A stretch of DNA of 64,000 nucleotides from the NCBI RefSeq assembly GCF_003363435.1, contig NZ_QRCT01000050.1:124001-188000 (forward strand), read 5' to 3'. This document shows, one piece after another, positions 46,935 to 56,651 of the stretch. The first letter of the stretch is position 1; each line of letters opens with the position of its first letter. The notes under the pieces are model-generated. The model searched no databases. It was not told the origin of the DNA and was given only the letters and a program-made list of their open reading frames with translations. Position numbers and translations under genes: made by a program. Source of the stretch: Anaerosacchariphilus polymeriproducens (GTDB lineage Bacteria > Bacillota > Clostridia > Lachnospirales > Lachnospiraceae).

Positions 46935-46959
46935 GGAGAACTTAAGGAGGCAGTTTTTA

Positions 46960-47925
46960 ATGACCAGCTTGTTAGTGCTAAAAGAGAGAATTAAAAAATT
47001 TTATGGTAAGTATGTAGTATATGTGAATCCGGGTTTAAAGTTTTTATTTGCACTTTTTACCTTTATATTAATAAATGCGAATTTGGGATTTGAAAGTCGG
47101 TTGAATAACCTGGCAGTTGTATTGATACTTGCATTGATTTGCGCATTTTCATCGGTAAATACAATGCTAATTTTGAGTGCAGTTTTAATTAATATACATT
47201 TAATAGCTCTTTCGTTGGGAGTGGCAATTATCGGTGGTGTTCTGATGTTGATTATGATGTTGCTTTATTTTAGGTTGGCACCTAAAGATGGAACCGTGAC
47301 ATTAATAACTCCATTGGCATATGCGTGTGGAATTCCAAGTGTTGTACCGATAACAGCGGGTTTGTTAAAATCTCCTGTTTCAGCAATTTCTGTAGGCTGC
47401 GGAACAATTATTTATTTTTTTCTTGCTTTTGTCAAACAAAATGCTGCGGCATTAGGGAATGCGACGGAAGAAGTGGCAGATATAACACAGATAACAGAAA
47501 TTATTCAAAAATTATTTAATAATAAAGAAATGAATCTTATGCTGATAGCATTTACAATTACATTTATCGTGGTTTTCGTTATTCGGACTCGTTCCATGGA
47601 CCACGCATGGCAGATTGCAATTGTTGTTGGAGGAATTATAAATGTTTTGATTTTATTAGTCGGGGATTACATATTAAATATTACAAACCAGATTTTTGGT
47701 GTAATATTAAGTAATATATTAGCTGTTCTGGTTGGTCTTGTGATACAGTTTTTTTGCTTTCATGTGGATTTCTCAAGGACTGAGTATGCCCAATTTGAGG
47801 ATGATGAATATTATTATTATGTAAAAGCAATACCGAAAATGTATGTGACAGAACCTGAGAAACGAGTTCAAAGAATTAACCCTCAGAAGCCGATCGTTCA
47901 GGAGGAGCAGTCAGAAGAAAGTTAA
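46960..47925 (+). CDS. Polytopic membrane protein upstream of cdaA
   Basis: 321 residues from ATG 46960 (AAGGAGG upstream; longer in-frame starts at 46909 overlap the preceding gene). About eight membrane helices, with a polar loop (KQNAAALGNATEEVADITQITEIIQKLF, about 155-182) in the middle and a charged cytosolic tail. No family recognised, and no transport motif stands out. Position, 18 bp before cdaA, suggests a role tied to c-di-AMP or envelope control; this is inference from context only. Confidence 0.75.
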   Translation: MTSLLVLKERIKKFYGKYVVYVNPGLKFLFALFTFILINANLGFESRLNNLAVVLILALICAFSSVNTMLILSAVLINIHLIALSLGVAIIGGVLMLIMMLLYFRLAPKDGTVTLITPLAYACGIPSVVPITAGLLKSPVSAISVGCGTIIYFFLAFVKQNAAALGNATEEVADITQITEIIQKLFNNKEMNLMLIAFTITFIVVFVIRTRSMDHAWQIAIVVGGIINVLILLVGDYILNITNQIFGVILSNILAVLVGLVIQFFCFHVDFSRTEYAQFEDDEYYYYVKAIPKMYVTEPEKRVQRINPQKPIVQEEQSEES

Positions 47926-47943
47926 AAGAATGGGAGGGATTGC

Positions 47944-48825
47944 ATGTCTACATTTCAGGATATAATGGAAACACTGGGTTCCTTATTAAAAAGTCCCCGT
48001 ATTAATGAAATAGATATTGTAGAAATAATAATTATTGCATTTTTTATTTATGAAATAATGTTATGGATTAAGAATACCCAGGCATGGATGTTGTTTAAGG
48101 GGCTTGTTATGATATTGGCATTTGCCTTTATTGCAGCCGTTTTTAATATGAGTACGATCCTATGGTTAGCAGAAAAAGCTATTAATGTAGGAATAATTGC
48201 AGTTATCATAGTGTTTCAGCCAGAGCTGAGGAAAGCTTTAGAGCAATTGGGTAGGAAAAATTTATTTACTTCCATATTTAATTTTGAAAGTTCGAAAAAT
48301 GCAGAAGGCAGATTTAGTGATAAAACAATTACAGAGATTACCAAAGCTGTTTTTGAGATGGCTAAAGTAAAAACCGGTGCATTGATCGTAGTAGAGCAGG
48401 AAATCTTATTAAAAGACTATGAGAGAACTGGAATTCCACTGGATTCCATAGTCTCCAGTCAATTACTGATTAATATTTTTGAACATAATACACCATTGCA
48501 TGATGGGGCTGTTATTATACGTGGAGATCGAATTATTGCTGCTACTTGTTATCTGCCATTATCGGATAATATGTTCTTGAGTAAAGATCTTGGTACCAGA
48601 CATAGGGCTGCGGTAGGTATCAGTGAAGCGACAGATTCACTAACAGTAGTAGTATCTGAAGAGACGGGAAGTGTCTCTATAGCTATAGGAGGAGAACTCT
48701 TTAGAAATATAGATGCAGAATATTTAAAAGGAAAACTTACCTTTATTCAGAATCGTTCCTTTGATGTAAAGCGATTTAAATTGTGGAAGGGAAGGATGAG
48801 ACATGTTAAAAAAGATAACAAATAA
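47944..48825 (+). CDS. cdaA: Diadenylate cyclase CdaA
   Basis: 293 residues. Three N-terminal membrane helices (about 24-42, 52-68, 74-92), then the DAC domain with the catalytic TPLHDGA (DGA 187-189) and GTRHRAA (RHR 219-221). It joins two ATP into c-di-AMP, the essential messenger controlling potassium and osmolyte uptake and wall homeostasis. cdaR overlaps its end by 23 bp and glmM follows, the conserved cdaA-cdaR-glmM order of Firmicutes. Confidence 0.97.
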   Translation: MSTFQDIMETLGSLLKSPRINEIDIVEIIIIAFFIYEIMLWIKNTQAWMLFKGLVMILAFAFIAAVFNMSTILWLAEKAINVGIIAVIIVFQPELRKALEQLGRKNLFTSIFNFESSKNAEGRFSDKTITEITKAVFEMAKVKTGALIVVEQEILLKDYERTGIPLDSIVSSQLLINIFEHNTPLHDGAVIIRGDRIIAATCYLPLSDNMFLSKDLGTRHRAAVGISEATDSLTVVVSEETGSVSIAIGGELFRNIDAEYLKGKLTFIQNRSFDVKRFKLWKGRMRHVKKDNK

Positions 48826-50236
48826 TTTGGGTTTAAAATTAATATCCGCTCTATTTGCTGTAGTTTTGTGGCTTGTTGTTGTTAATATTGATAATCCAGT
48901 AACTACAAGACCTTTTTACCACATCAAAGTGGATGTTATAAATAAAAATGTAATTACAGATAATGGGAAGGAATACAAAGTTTTAGACGATACCGATTAT
49001 GTGGATATTACAGTAGAAGGTAAGAGATCTGTAGTTGATAATCTAAAGAATGAAGATTTTACAGCGGTTGCCAATATGAAAAATATAGCGATGGATGAGC
49101 AGCTTGTGCCAATTCAAGTATCATGCCTGCAATCAAATAGAGATATTAAAATAAGGCAGAATATTTATAATATGAGTGTCAGCATCGAAGATGTTATTAC
49201 CAAGCAGTTTGCAATAAATACGAAGACAACAGGAGATACTGGTGAGGGTTATGCGTTAGGCGGAGTAACCCTGTCTCAGAATAAATTGAAAGTAATAGGA
49301 CCAGAGAGTATTGTAAATAAAATCAAAAAAGTAGTGGTTGTAGTAGATATATCAGGTCTTGATACGTCAATACAAAAAAGTGTGACTCCTGAATTATATG
49401 ATGCAGATGGAAATATGATTGATACGTCTCAGCTAGTAAGTTTTGATTCTAATGAGGTTTTAGTAGGAGTTGAAATACTGAAAACCAAAGCTCTTCCATT
49501 AGAATTAAATATAGAAGGTGATGTTGCTGAAGGTTATCGTTATACAGGAATGGAATTTGAGCCTAAGACAATTAATATTAAAGGTACATCTGAAGCATTA
49601 CAGAATGCTGCTTCCATAGCAGTGCCAAGTGCGGAATTAAGTGTTGCAGGTGCAAGTGGTAATATAGAAAAAGTGGTTGATATTAGTCAATATTTACCGG
49701 AAGGCGTACAGTTGGTTGATGAAGATGAATCGAAAGTAGCAGTCACCTTATTAATAGAAAAACTTATTACTAAAAAATTCAAGATTCCTTTAAAAAATAT
49801 TAAGATTCAGAATCTTGCAAGTGGTCTGGACATGGAATATACTTCTAATAAATCTGTCGAAATTGAGATACAAGGTTTGAAAAAAGATTTGGATTCTTTA
49901 AAGGTTGATTCATTAAAATCAGAAATTGATTTAAATAATATGAATGTTGGAACCAAAGATGTTAATATTCAGGTCACAGTCCCAGATGGTTTTAGTGTTA
50001 TTGGAAATTTGACAATAACTGTTGAACTGAAGGAAAAAAAAACGACAGAAGATAATATAGAAAATAATACCAACAAAGAAGAGAAAGATAAGGCCGATAA
50101 TAAGAAACCTGATAGTTCAGATGATAGTGCTAATAATAGTGCTGATAATAAGGAATCGGGGAGTGAGGAACAAGAGGGAGATGCAGGAAATAATAATAAT
50201 GATAATCTAAATACAGATACAAATAATAATGAATGA
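48803..50236 (+). CDS. cdaR: CdaA regulator CdaR (YbbR-domain protein)
   Basis: 477 residues. One N-terminal membrane helix (about 8-28, [20 protein letters not shown]) followed by four YbbR repeats facing outside, spotted by recurring V-x-V-x-G/E-x patterns (about 30-110, 120-205, 215-305, 310-400). Regulates CdaA through the membrane. The last 65 residues are an unusually Asn/Asp/Glu/Lys-rich, disordered tail not needed for YbbR domains. Overlaps cdaA by 23 bp; its TGA overlaps the region before glmM. Confidence 0.93.
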   Translation: MLKKITNNLGLKLISALFAVVLWLVVVNIDNPVTTRPFYHIKVDVINKNVITDNGKEYKVLDDTDYVDITVEGKRSVVDNLKNEDFTAVANMKNIAMDEQLVPIQVSCLQSNRDIKIRQNIYNMSVSIEDVITKQFAINTKTTGDTGEGYALGGVTLSQNKLKVIGPESIVNKIKKVVVVVDISGLDTSIQKSVTPELYDADGNMIDTSQLVSFDSNEVLVGVEILKTKALPLELNIEGDVAEGYRYTGMEFEPKTINIKGTSEALQNAASIAVPSAELSVAGASGNIEKVVDISQYLPEGVQLVDEDESKVAVTLLIEKLITKKFKIPLKNIKIQNLASGLDMEYTSNKSVEIEIQGLKKDLDSLKVDSLKSEIDLNNMNVGTKDVNIQVTVPDGFSVIGNLTITVELKEKKTTEDNIENNTNKEEKDKADNKKPDSSDDSANNSADNKESGSEEQEGDAGNNNNDNLNTDTNNNE

Positions 50237-50250
50237 CGGAGGATATTATA

Positions 50251-51600
50251 ATGGGAAGACTTTTTGGAACAGACGGCGTAAGGGGTGTTGCGAGTTCAGA
50301 ATTAACAATACAATTGGCTATGGAGTTGGGTCAAGCCGGTGCCTATGTTTTGACGAAAGAAAAAGCTCATAAACCGACTATAATTGTGGGGTGTGACACT
50401 AGAATTTCCGGTGGAATGTTAGCAAATGCTCTTATGGCAGGGATTTGTTCGGTGGGAGCAAATGCAGTTTATGTTGGTGTACTTCCTACACCTGCAGTGG
50501 CTTATCTGACTAGAAAATATAAAGTAGATGCCGGAGTTGTAATTTCAGCATCCCATAACCCAATGGAGTTCAATGGAATAAAGTTTTTTAATGGAGAGGG
50601 ATATAAATTATCAGACCAGTTAGAAGATGAAATTGAAGCGCTGATTGCAAGTAAAATGAAAGATGTGCAGATTCCGATAGGATCAGGGGTCGGTAAAGTT
50701 GAATATAAATTAGATGCAAGAGATGCTTATATCGAATTTGTTAAACGGACAGTGCCTGTAGATTTAAAAGGGCTGAAAGTTGTAATAGACTGTGCCGAAG
50801 GGGCTGCATATTATACAGCAGTAGAGGCTTTAAATGATTTGGGAGCGGATGTAATAGCAATTCATATAGATCCGGATGGAACAAATATTAATGCGAACTG
50901 TGGTTCTACCCACATGCAGGAGCTGCAGGCCAGGGTGGTATTTGAAAATGCAGCACTGGGTATTGCGTTTGATGGAGATGCAGATCGAATGCTCGCAGTA
51001 GATGAGACCGGAAATATTGTAGATGGAGATACGTTGATGGCTATTTGCGGCCGATATATGAAGGAGAGGGGGAAATTAAAGAACAATACGATTGTAGCGA
51101 CAGTAATGAGCAATCTTGGTTTTTTTATTATGGGAAAAGAACAAGATATTAATATCGAACAGACAAAAGTAGGTGATCGATATGTACTGGAAAAGATGCT
51201 TGAAATAAATGCCAGTTTAGGCGGTGAACAGTCAGGACATATTATATTCTTGGACGAAAATACTACCGGCGATGGGTTATTGAGTGCTCTTCACCTGTTA
51301 GATGTTATTGTAAATACGAAAAAGCCATTATCAGAATTAGCTTCTATTATGGAGGTTCTGCCTCAGGCATTAGTGAATGCAAAAGTACCAACACATAAAA
51401 AAGAGCAGTATATGGAATATCCTGAAATTGCAGAAGCTATCAAAAAACTGGAAGATAAATTTGCAGGAGCAGGTCGTGTGCTTATTCGTCCATCAGGAAC
51501 CGAACCATTAGTTCGAGTTATGATTGAAGGAAAAGATCAGAATGTTATTGAAGAAGAAGCAAAGAAGTTGGCAGAACTTATTTCGAAGACCATGCTTTAG
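50251..51600 (+). CDS. glmM: Phosphoglucosamine mutase
   Basis: 449 residues from ATG 50251 (ACGGAGG eight bases before; an ATG at 50233 overlaps the cdaR stop and is less likely). Motifs: phosphoserine in [14 protein letters not shown] (Ser101), metal loop DGDADR, sugar loop GGEQSGH and phosphate-binding [15 protein letters not shown]. Converts glucosamine-6-P to glucosamine-1-P for peptidoglycan. In other Firmicutes GlmM binds and inhibits CdaA, consistent with operon membership. Confidence 0.97.
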   Translation: MGRLFGTDGVRGVASSELTIQLAMELGQAGAYVLTKEKAHKPTIIVGCDTRISGGMLANALMAGICSVGANAVYVGVLPTPAVAYLTRKYKVDAGVVISASHNPMEFNGIKFFNGEGYKLSDQLEDEIEALIASKMKDVQIPIGSGVGKVEYKLDARDAYIEFVKRTVPVDLKGLKVVIDCAEGAAYYTAVEALNDLGADVIAIHIDPDGTNINANCGSTHMQELQARVVFENAALGIAFDGDADRMLAVDETGNIVDGDTLMAICGRYMKERGKLKNNTIVATVMSNLGFFIMGKEQDINIEQTKVGDRYVLEKMLEINASLGGEQSGHIIFLDENTTGDGLLSALHLLDVIVNTKKPLSELASIMEVLPQALVNAKVPTHKKEQYMEYPEIAEAIKKLEDKFAGAGRVLIRPSGTEPLVRVMIEGKDQNVIEEEAKKLAELISKTML

Positions 51601-51615
51601 AGGAAAGGGAGACAA

Positions 51616-51879
51616 ATGGTAAGTCAGAAAGTATTAATCAAAAATCCAACTGGTTTGCATCTTAGACCGGCAGGGATTTTGTGTAAAGAAGCTATGAAGT
51701 TTAAATCACACATTTCATTTGAATATAAAAATAATACAGCAAATGCAAAAAGTGTATTAAGTGTATTAGGTGCTTGTGTAAAATGTGGTGATGAAATTAC
51801 TTTGATTTGTGAAGGAGAAGATGAAAAAGAAGCACTGAAAGCATTGATTGAAGAAATAGAAAGTGGTCTGGGCGAATAA
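51616..51879 (+). CDS. ptsH: HPr family phosphocarrier
   Basis: 87 residues, with His15 in TGLHLRPAG (the PEP-dependent site) and Ser46 in NAKSVLSVL (the HprK site) exactly in register with HPr. It therefore can serve both sugar PTS transport and catabolite repression, and is a likely target of the HprK encoded at 30713. Placed after glmM rather than beside ptsI, so it might be a second HPr (Crh-like), but Crh lacks His15. Confidence 0.9.
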   Translation: MVSQKVLIKNPTGLHLRPAGILCKEAMKFKSHISFEYKNNTANAKSVLSVLGACVKCGDEITLICEGEDEKEALKALIEEIESGLGE

Positions 51880-51885
51880 CCCGGA

Positions 51886-51914
51886 TTGACGAATTAGTAT
51901 CATAATGTTATAAT
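51886..51914 (+). promoter_or_regulatory. Promoter of leuA
   Basis: TTGACG (51886-51891), 17-bp spacer, TATAAT (51909-51914). Start near 51921. Confidence 0.7.
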
Positions 51915-51923
51915 CGGATTCAC

Positions 51924-51948
51924 AGTATCCTAATTTTATTAGGATACT
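51924..51948 (+). promoter_or_regulatory. Hairpin at the 5' end of the leuA leader
   Basis: AGTATCCTAAT, loop TTT, exact complement (51938-51948); no T tract. It opens a 180-nt leader (51921-52099) with no T-box sequence and no Leu-rich leader peptide; a short ORF (51967, MKEEWG) is doubtful. Confidence 0.5.
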
Positions 51949-52099
51949 GAATTTACGTGAAAAGGAATGAAAGAAGAATGGGGCTAAAATAGTTCGCAAT
52001 AAATTGTTTATAATTATTAAATATAGCGTAATCTATCGACTCCAAGGCACAAATGGAATAAATTGATAAATAGAAAATGTGCAGATGGAGGAAAGTAAA

Positions 52100-53764
52100 A
52101 TGTTAAACTATAAAAGATATAAAAGAGTACCCGTATTAAACTATCCGAAAAGAGAATGGCCAAATAAAGAGATACAGAAGGCTCCGATTTGGTGTAGTGT
52201 TGATTTGCGTGATGGAAATCAAGCATTGATTGAACCAATGGTAGTAGAAGAGAAAATTGAAATGTTTCAATTGTTATTAAAGCTGGGTTTTAAGGAAATC
52301 GAAATTGGTTTTCCGGCAGCTTCACAGATTGAATATGACTTTTTAAGAGAATTAGTTGATAGAAACATGATTCCTGACGATGTAGTGGTTCAAGTATTGG
52401 TACAATGCAGAGAACATTTGATTGCCAGAACATTTGAAGCAATTCAAGGAATTAAGCAAGTCATTGTTCATATATATAATTCGACGTCCACATTACAACG
52501 TGATGTTGTATTTAATAAAAATAGAGAAGAAATTAAAGAAATAGCCATAGAAGGAACAAGGCTTGTAAAAAAATATGCAAAAGATTTTCCGGGGAAAATC
52601 ATATTAGAATATTCACCGGAAAGTTTTACCGGAACAGAGGTAGATTTTGCGTTGGATATTTGTACAGCAGTACAAAACGAATGGCAGCCAACTCCGGATA
52701 ATAAGCTGATCATTAATTTGCCGGCTACGGTAGAAATGACAACACCGAATGCTTATGCAGATCAGATTGAATGGATGAGCAGGAATTTTAAAGATAGAGA
52801 TAGCATTATTCTTAGTGTTCACCCACATAATGACCGGGGGACAGGAATTGCAGCTACTGAACTTGCGTTACTAGCAGGAGCTGACAGAGTAGAGGGAACT
52901 TTATTTGGAAATGGCGAAAGAACAGGGAATGTAGATATATTAACAGTAGCCTATAATATGTTTTCTCAGGGAATTGACCCGGAGTTAGAACTTGATCATA
53001 TCAATGAAATTGTTGAAATATACGAAAGATGCTGTAAAATACCGGTACATATCCGTCATCCTTATGCAGGAAAATTAGTATTTACTGCATTTTCGGGATC
53101 GCATCAGGATGCTATTAATAAAGGCGTACGTGCATTAAAAGAACGTAAGAGCAAAATATGGGAAGTACCTTATTTACCGATTGATCCTAGTGATGTAGGA
53201 CGTGAATATGAACCGATTGTAAGAATAAATAGTCAGTCCGGAAAAGGCGGCGTAGCATTTGTAATGGACAGCTATTATGGTTATAAGCTTCCGAAAGCAA
53301 TGCATAAAGAATTTGCAGCAGTTATTCAGAAAATTTCTGAAGAACAAGGAGAAGTTGCACCCGAACAGATCATGGATGTGTTTGCAAATGAGTATTTACA
53401 CATTAACGAACCATTTGAATTTGTGAAAGTAAAAGTCGAAGATGTAGGGGATACAGATACTCATGCCGATCTTATTTTTAAATATAAGGGAGAGATAATA
53501 TCTGTAGAAGCGGTAGGAAATGGTCCGATAGATTCTGTTAAAAGAGCAATACGCAAAAAAACAGGTATAGATACAAAAGTTCTGGACTATACGGAACATG
53601 CTATGGGTGAAGGATCACATGCAAAGGCAGCTGCTTATATACAAATCTTAGATAGAAAAACAGGCAATGCCACATTTGGAGTAGGCGTTAGTTCAAATAT
53701 AACAAGAGCATCCATTCGTGCAGTATTTAGTGCACTAAATCGTTTAGCAAAGAAGGAGCAGTAA
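52100..53764 (+). CDS. leuA: 2-isopropylmalate synthase (long form)
   Basis: 554 residues from ATG 52100 (GGAGGAAAG upstream; 52079 lacks a site). HMGL-like TIM barrel with WCSVDLRDGNQAL and HPHNDRGTG metal motifs, then a linker and the C-terminal leucine-sensing regulatory domain (about 425-554). This length marks the LeuA2 branch. Commits 2-oxoisovalerate to leucine. It is alone here: no leuB/C/D nearby, and a polysaccharide gene begins two bases after its stop. Confidence 0.95.
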   Translation: MLNYKRYKRVPVLNYPKREWPNKEIQKAPIWCSVDLRDGNQALIEPMVVEEKIEMFQLLLKLGFKEIEIGFPAASQIEYDFLRELVDRNMIPDDVVVQVLVQCREHLIARTFEAIQGIKQVIVHIYNSTSTLQRDVVFNKNREEIKEIAIEGTRLVKKYAKDFPGKIILEYSPESFTGTEVDFALDICTAVQNEWQPTPDNKLIINLPATVEMTTPNAYADQIEWMSRNFKDRDSIILSVHPHNDRGTGIAATELALLAGADRVEGTLFGNGERTGNVDILTVAYNMFSQGIDPELELDHINEIVEIYERCCKIPVHIRHPYAGKLVFTAFSGSHQDAINKGVRALKERKSKIWEVPYLPIDPSDVGREYEPIVRINSQSGKGGVAFVMDSYYGYKLPKAMHKEFAAVIQKISEEQGEVAPEQIMDVFANEYLHINEPFEFVKVKVEDVGDTDTHADLIFKYKGEIISVEAVGNGPIDSVKRAIRKKTGIDTKVLDYTEHAMGEGSHAKAAAYIQILDRKTGNATFGVGVSSNITRASIRAVFSALNRLAKKEQ

Positions 53765-53766
53765 AA

Positions 53767-54609
53767 ATGAAAAAAATCCTAGTAACAGGTAGTAATGGGC
53801 AATTAGGCAGAGCAATAAATAAACAATATGCAGGAAGTACAGAATTTGATATCGTTAATACAGATGTGGCAGAGTTGGATATTACCAATATTAATGATAC
53901 GATCAAACTGGTAGAAGAAATAAAGCCATATGTAATTATAAACTGCGCAGCGCATACAGGTGTAGATGCATGTGAAACACAACAGGATAGTGCTTATCGC
54001 ATTAACGCAATAGGTCCCAGAAATTTAAGCATAGCTGCTACGAAGGCAGGTGCTAAAATGATGCATGTTTCTACGGATTATGTTTTTGATGGGAATGGTG
54101 ACAGACCTTATTTGGAATTTGATGAAACAAATCCACAGGGAATGTATGGAAAGACCAAATTAGCTGGAGAAAAATTTGTACAACAGTTTGCAAAAGAATT
54201 TTTCATTATTCGTACTGCCTGGCTTTATGGAGATGGTAAAAATTTTGTGAAGACTATGTTGAGGTTGTCAGAAACAAACGAATCCGTAAAAGTAGTTGGA
54301 GATCAGTTTGGTAGCCCGACCAGTGCAACAGAGCTGGCCAAGGCAATCGCATATTTAATTCCTACTGAAAATTATGGAATATTTCATGGTACGTGTGAAG
54401 GAATGTGTAGTTGGGCTGATTTTGCTAAAGAAATTTTTAGACTGGCTGGAAAAGAGACGAAAGTTCAAGAAATCTCAACGGAAGAGTTTGGGGCGCCGGC
54501 AGCCAGACCTGCTTATTCAGTTTTAGAGAATTATATGTTCAAACTTACTGGTGATTTTTCTTTTGCACCATGGAAAGAAGCGATTTCAAACTATATGAAA
54601 ACGCTTTAA
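53767..54609 (+). CDS. rfbD: dTDP-4-dehydrorhamnose reductase
   Basis: 280 residues. SDR fold with GSNGQLGRAI, HVSTDYVFDG and YGKTKLAGEKF (catalytic Tyr-Lys). Last step of dTDP-L-rhamnose synthesis. The ATG lies two bases after the leuA stop and its ribosome binding site (AAGGAG) is inside leuA, so the two must share a transcript. rfbB, rfbA and rfbC lie 2.5 kb on. Confidence 0.95.
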   Translation: MKKILVTGSNGQLGRAINKQYAGSTEFDIVNTDVAELDITNINDTIKLVEEIKPYVIINCAAHTGVDACETQQDSAYRINAIGPRNLSIAATKAGAKMMHVSTDYVFDGNGDRPYLEFDETNPQGMYGKTKLAGEKFVQQFAKEFFIIRTAWLYGDGKNFVKTMLRLSETNESVKVVGDQFGSPTSATELAKAIAYLIPTENYGIFHGTCEGMCSWADFAKEIFRLAGKETKVQEISTEEFGAPAARPAYSVLENYMFKLTGDFSFAPWKEAISNYMKTL

Positions 54610-54626
54610 GAACGGATGGAGAAAAA

Positions 54627-55346
54627 ATGAGAAGTAAAATACTGATTATTATACCTGCATATAACGAAGAGGCAAATATTAAACGTGTTGTGGATAATTT
54701 AATAAAGAATTATCCACAATACGATTATGTAATAGTGAATGACGGTTCAAAAGATAGAACTGCAGATATCTGTAGAGAGAATCACTATAATTTAATAGAT
54801 CTACAAATTAATTTGGGCTTAGCAGGAGCCTTTCAGGCAGGATTGAAATATGCATATCATATGGGTTATGATTGCGCCATTCAATATGATGCAGATGGAC
54901 AGCATCGTGCCGAGTACATAGAATCATTGTATGAAGAAATGCAAAAAGGTTATGATATTATCATAGGTTCAAGATTTGTGACCAGAAAAAGACCAAGGTC
55001 TTTAAGAATGCTGGGTAATTTTTTGATATCGATTGCTATGATAATTACCACACGTAAGTCTATTCAAGATCCCACTTCCGGCATGCGGATGCTGAATAAA
55101 AAGATGATTGAAGAATTTGCTCTGAACATGAATTATGGGCCGGAACCGGATACAATTTCATATTTAATTAAGAGTGATGTCAAAGTCAAGGAAGTTCAGG
55201 TAGAAATGGATGAAAGGGTAGCAGGAGAAAGCTATTTTAATTTTGGAAGATCATTGGCATATATGGTGCGTATGGCGATTTCTATTTTAGTGATTCAAGG
55301 GTTTCGAAAACGAACCACATCTTATATACAAGATAGTGAGGTGTAA
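54627..55346 (+). CDS. GT2 family glycosyltransferase (dolichol-phosphate-mannose-synthase-like)
   Basis: 239 residues from ATG 54627 (GGATGGAG upstream; the open frame reaches back into rfbD). GT-A fold: IIPAYNEEANI, VNDGSKDRT, and the D-x-D equivalent YDADGQH. The size, the PTSGMRMLNKK region and absence of a large acceptor domain fit DPM1-like enzymes that load a sugar onto undecaprenyl phosphate, which would pair with the GtrA-type flippase at 56652 and the DUF2304 protein that follows. Confidence 0.88.
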   Translation: MRSKILIIIPAYNEEANIKRVVDNLIKNYPQYDYVIVNDGSKDRTADICRENHYNLIDLQINLGLAGAFQAGLKYAYHMGYDCAIQYDADGQHRAEYIESLYEEMQKGYDIIIGSRFVTRKRPRSLRMLGNFLISIAMIITTRKSIQDPTSGMRMLNKKMIEEFALNMNYGPEPDTISYLIKSDVKVKEVQVEMDERVAGESYFNFGRSLAYMVRMAISILVIQGFRKRTTSYIQDSEV

Positions 55347-55351
55347 GAATT

Positions 55352-55741
55352 ATGATGACCATATTATTTCGTGTAGTTTTAATATTTGTTTCGTTTTGTA
55401 CTTCTTTTTTTATTTTAAGAAAAATAAGACAAGCCAAGATGCAGATAGAAGACTCCATATTTTGGATTATATTTGCCGGAGCTGTCCTACTAATTAGTAT
55501 ATTCCCTAAAATTGCAGATTATTGTGCAAGTGTACTTGGGATTTATTCGACTGTAAATTTTATTTTTCTTTTTATGATTTTTGTTCTATTAATAAGAAAT
55601 TTTTATGTGACAATTAAATTGTCTCAGCTGGATGGGGAAATAAAGGAACTGACTCAGGAAATTGCTGTAGCTCAGACAATGAATAAGACTAGTGAGCAAT
55701 CAGTAGTTGGAAAAGAAGAGATAGAAGGGGAAGAACAATGA
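55352..55741 (+). CDS. DUF2304 family membrane protein
   Basis: 129 residues: three membrane helices (about 2-22, 35-52, 65-88) then a charged helical tail. Matches DUF2304, a small family almost always next to GT2 glycosyltransferases in polysaccharide loci. ATG-ATG doublet (55352/55355). Its stop overlaps the next gene (ATGA). Possible scaffold for the adjacent transferase; role unproven. Confidence 0.8.
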   Translation: MMTILFRVVLIFVSFCTSFFILRKIRQAKMQIEDSIFWIIFAGAVLLISIFPKIADYCASVLGIYSTVNFIFLFMIFVLLIRNFYVTIKLSQLDGEIKELTQEIAVAQTMNKTSEQSVVGKEEIEGEEQ

Positions 55742-56523
55742 AACAGCATATTTTTGTTGTGTGTGCTTATAGGGAATCCGATTACTTAGAGACCTGTATA
55801 AGGTCTCTCTTAGCGCAGACAATAAAAACAGAGATTATTATCATAACTTCTACACCCAATGATTTTATAAAAAAGACTGCATTAAAATACGGGTTAAAGT
55901 TAGTAGAAAATCATGGAATCAAAAAGGGAATTGGTTATGATTTTGATTTTGCATTAAATACAGGAAAAGCAAAATATGTCACAATTGCTCATCAGGATGA
56001 TACGTATGAACCTGATTTTGTAAAAAAAGTTTTAGATGATGTCGATGATTCTACTATCATTGCATTTACCGATTATCATGAAGAACGTAAGATGGGTATT
56101 ATAAGAACAAATACCAATTTAAAAATAAAACGATTACTTTTAACACCGTTAAAAATAAAGTTATTTCAAAAGAGCAGGTTTGTTCGAAGAAGAATACTTG
56201 GAATAGGGAATGCTATCTGCTGTCCTTCCGTAACTTTTCGAAAAGATGCGATAGAAACTCCGCTATTTGCGAATGATTTTAAGAGCAATGTAGATTGGTA
56301 TGCTTGGGAGCAGCTTTCCAAACAAAAAGGTAAGTTCGTTTATATAGACAAAGATTTGATGATGCATCGAGTACATGAAGAATCTACCACAACAGAGATT
56401 ATAAAAGAAAATACCCGCACTAAGGAAGATTATAAAATGTTTTGTTGTTTTTGGCCCCGGTGGTTTGCAAAGATTTTAACAAAAGTATATGCCAAATCAG
56501 AAGATAGTAACAAAATAACATAG
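55738..56523 (+). CDS. GT2 family glycosyltransferase
   Basis: 261 residues. N-terminal VVCAYRESDYLETCIRSLLAQT is a GT2 nucleotide-binding start, with AHQDDTYEPDF holding the D-x-D-type metal site (HQDD). No membrane segment. Adds a sugar to the surface polymer; donor and acceptor unknown. Four-base overlap (ATGA) with the DUF2304 gene. Confidence 0.85.
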   Translation: MKQHIFVVCAYRESDYLETCIRSLLAQTIKTEIIIITSTPNDFIKKTALKYGLKLVENHGIKKGIGYDFDFALNTGKAKYVTIAHQDDTYEPDFVKKVLDDVDDSTIIAFTDYHEERKMGIIRTNTNLKIKRLLLTPLKIKLFQKSRFVRRRILGIGNAICCPSVTFRKDAIETPLFANDFKSNVDWYAWEQLSKQKGKFVYIDKDLMMHRVHEESTTTEIIKENTRTKEDYKMFCCFWPRWFAKILTKVYAKSEDSNKIT

Positions 56524-56651
56524 CAATTTACAGGATTTTACAGGATTAATAAGAATATACAGTATGAATCATGGTAAAAAGAACAACATTACTAATATGA
56601 AAAGATTTCATTAATACTGTAGTGTCATTTTAAGTGAAAGAAGAGGAGAAT

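Noticed and set aside
51967-51987. Leader peptide MKEEWG before leuA
   Set aside because: No leucine codons and no attenuator; probably chance.
51921-52099. T-box leader before leuA
   Set aside because: No GGTGG-ACCGCG-type T-box sequence and no terminator with T tract.
56530-56546. Tandem ACAGGATTTT repeat as mobile-element target duplication
   Set aside because: Adjacent copies with nothing between them; simple short duplication.
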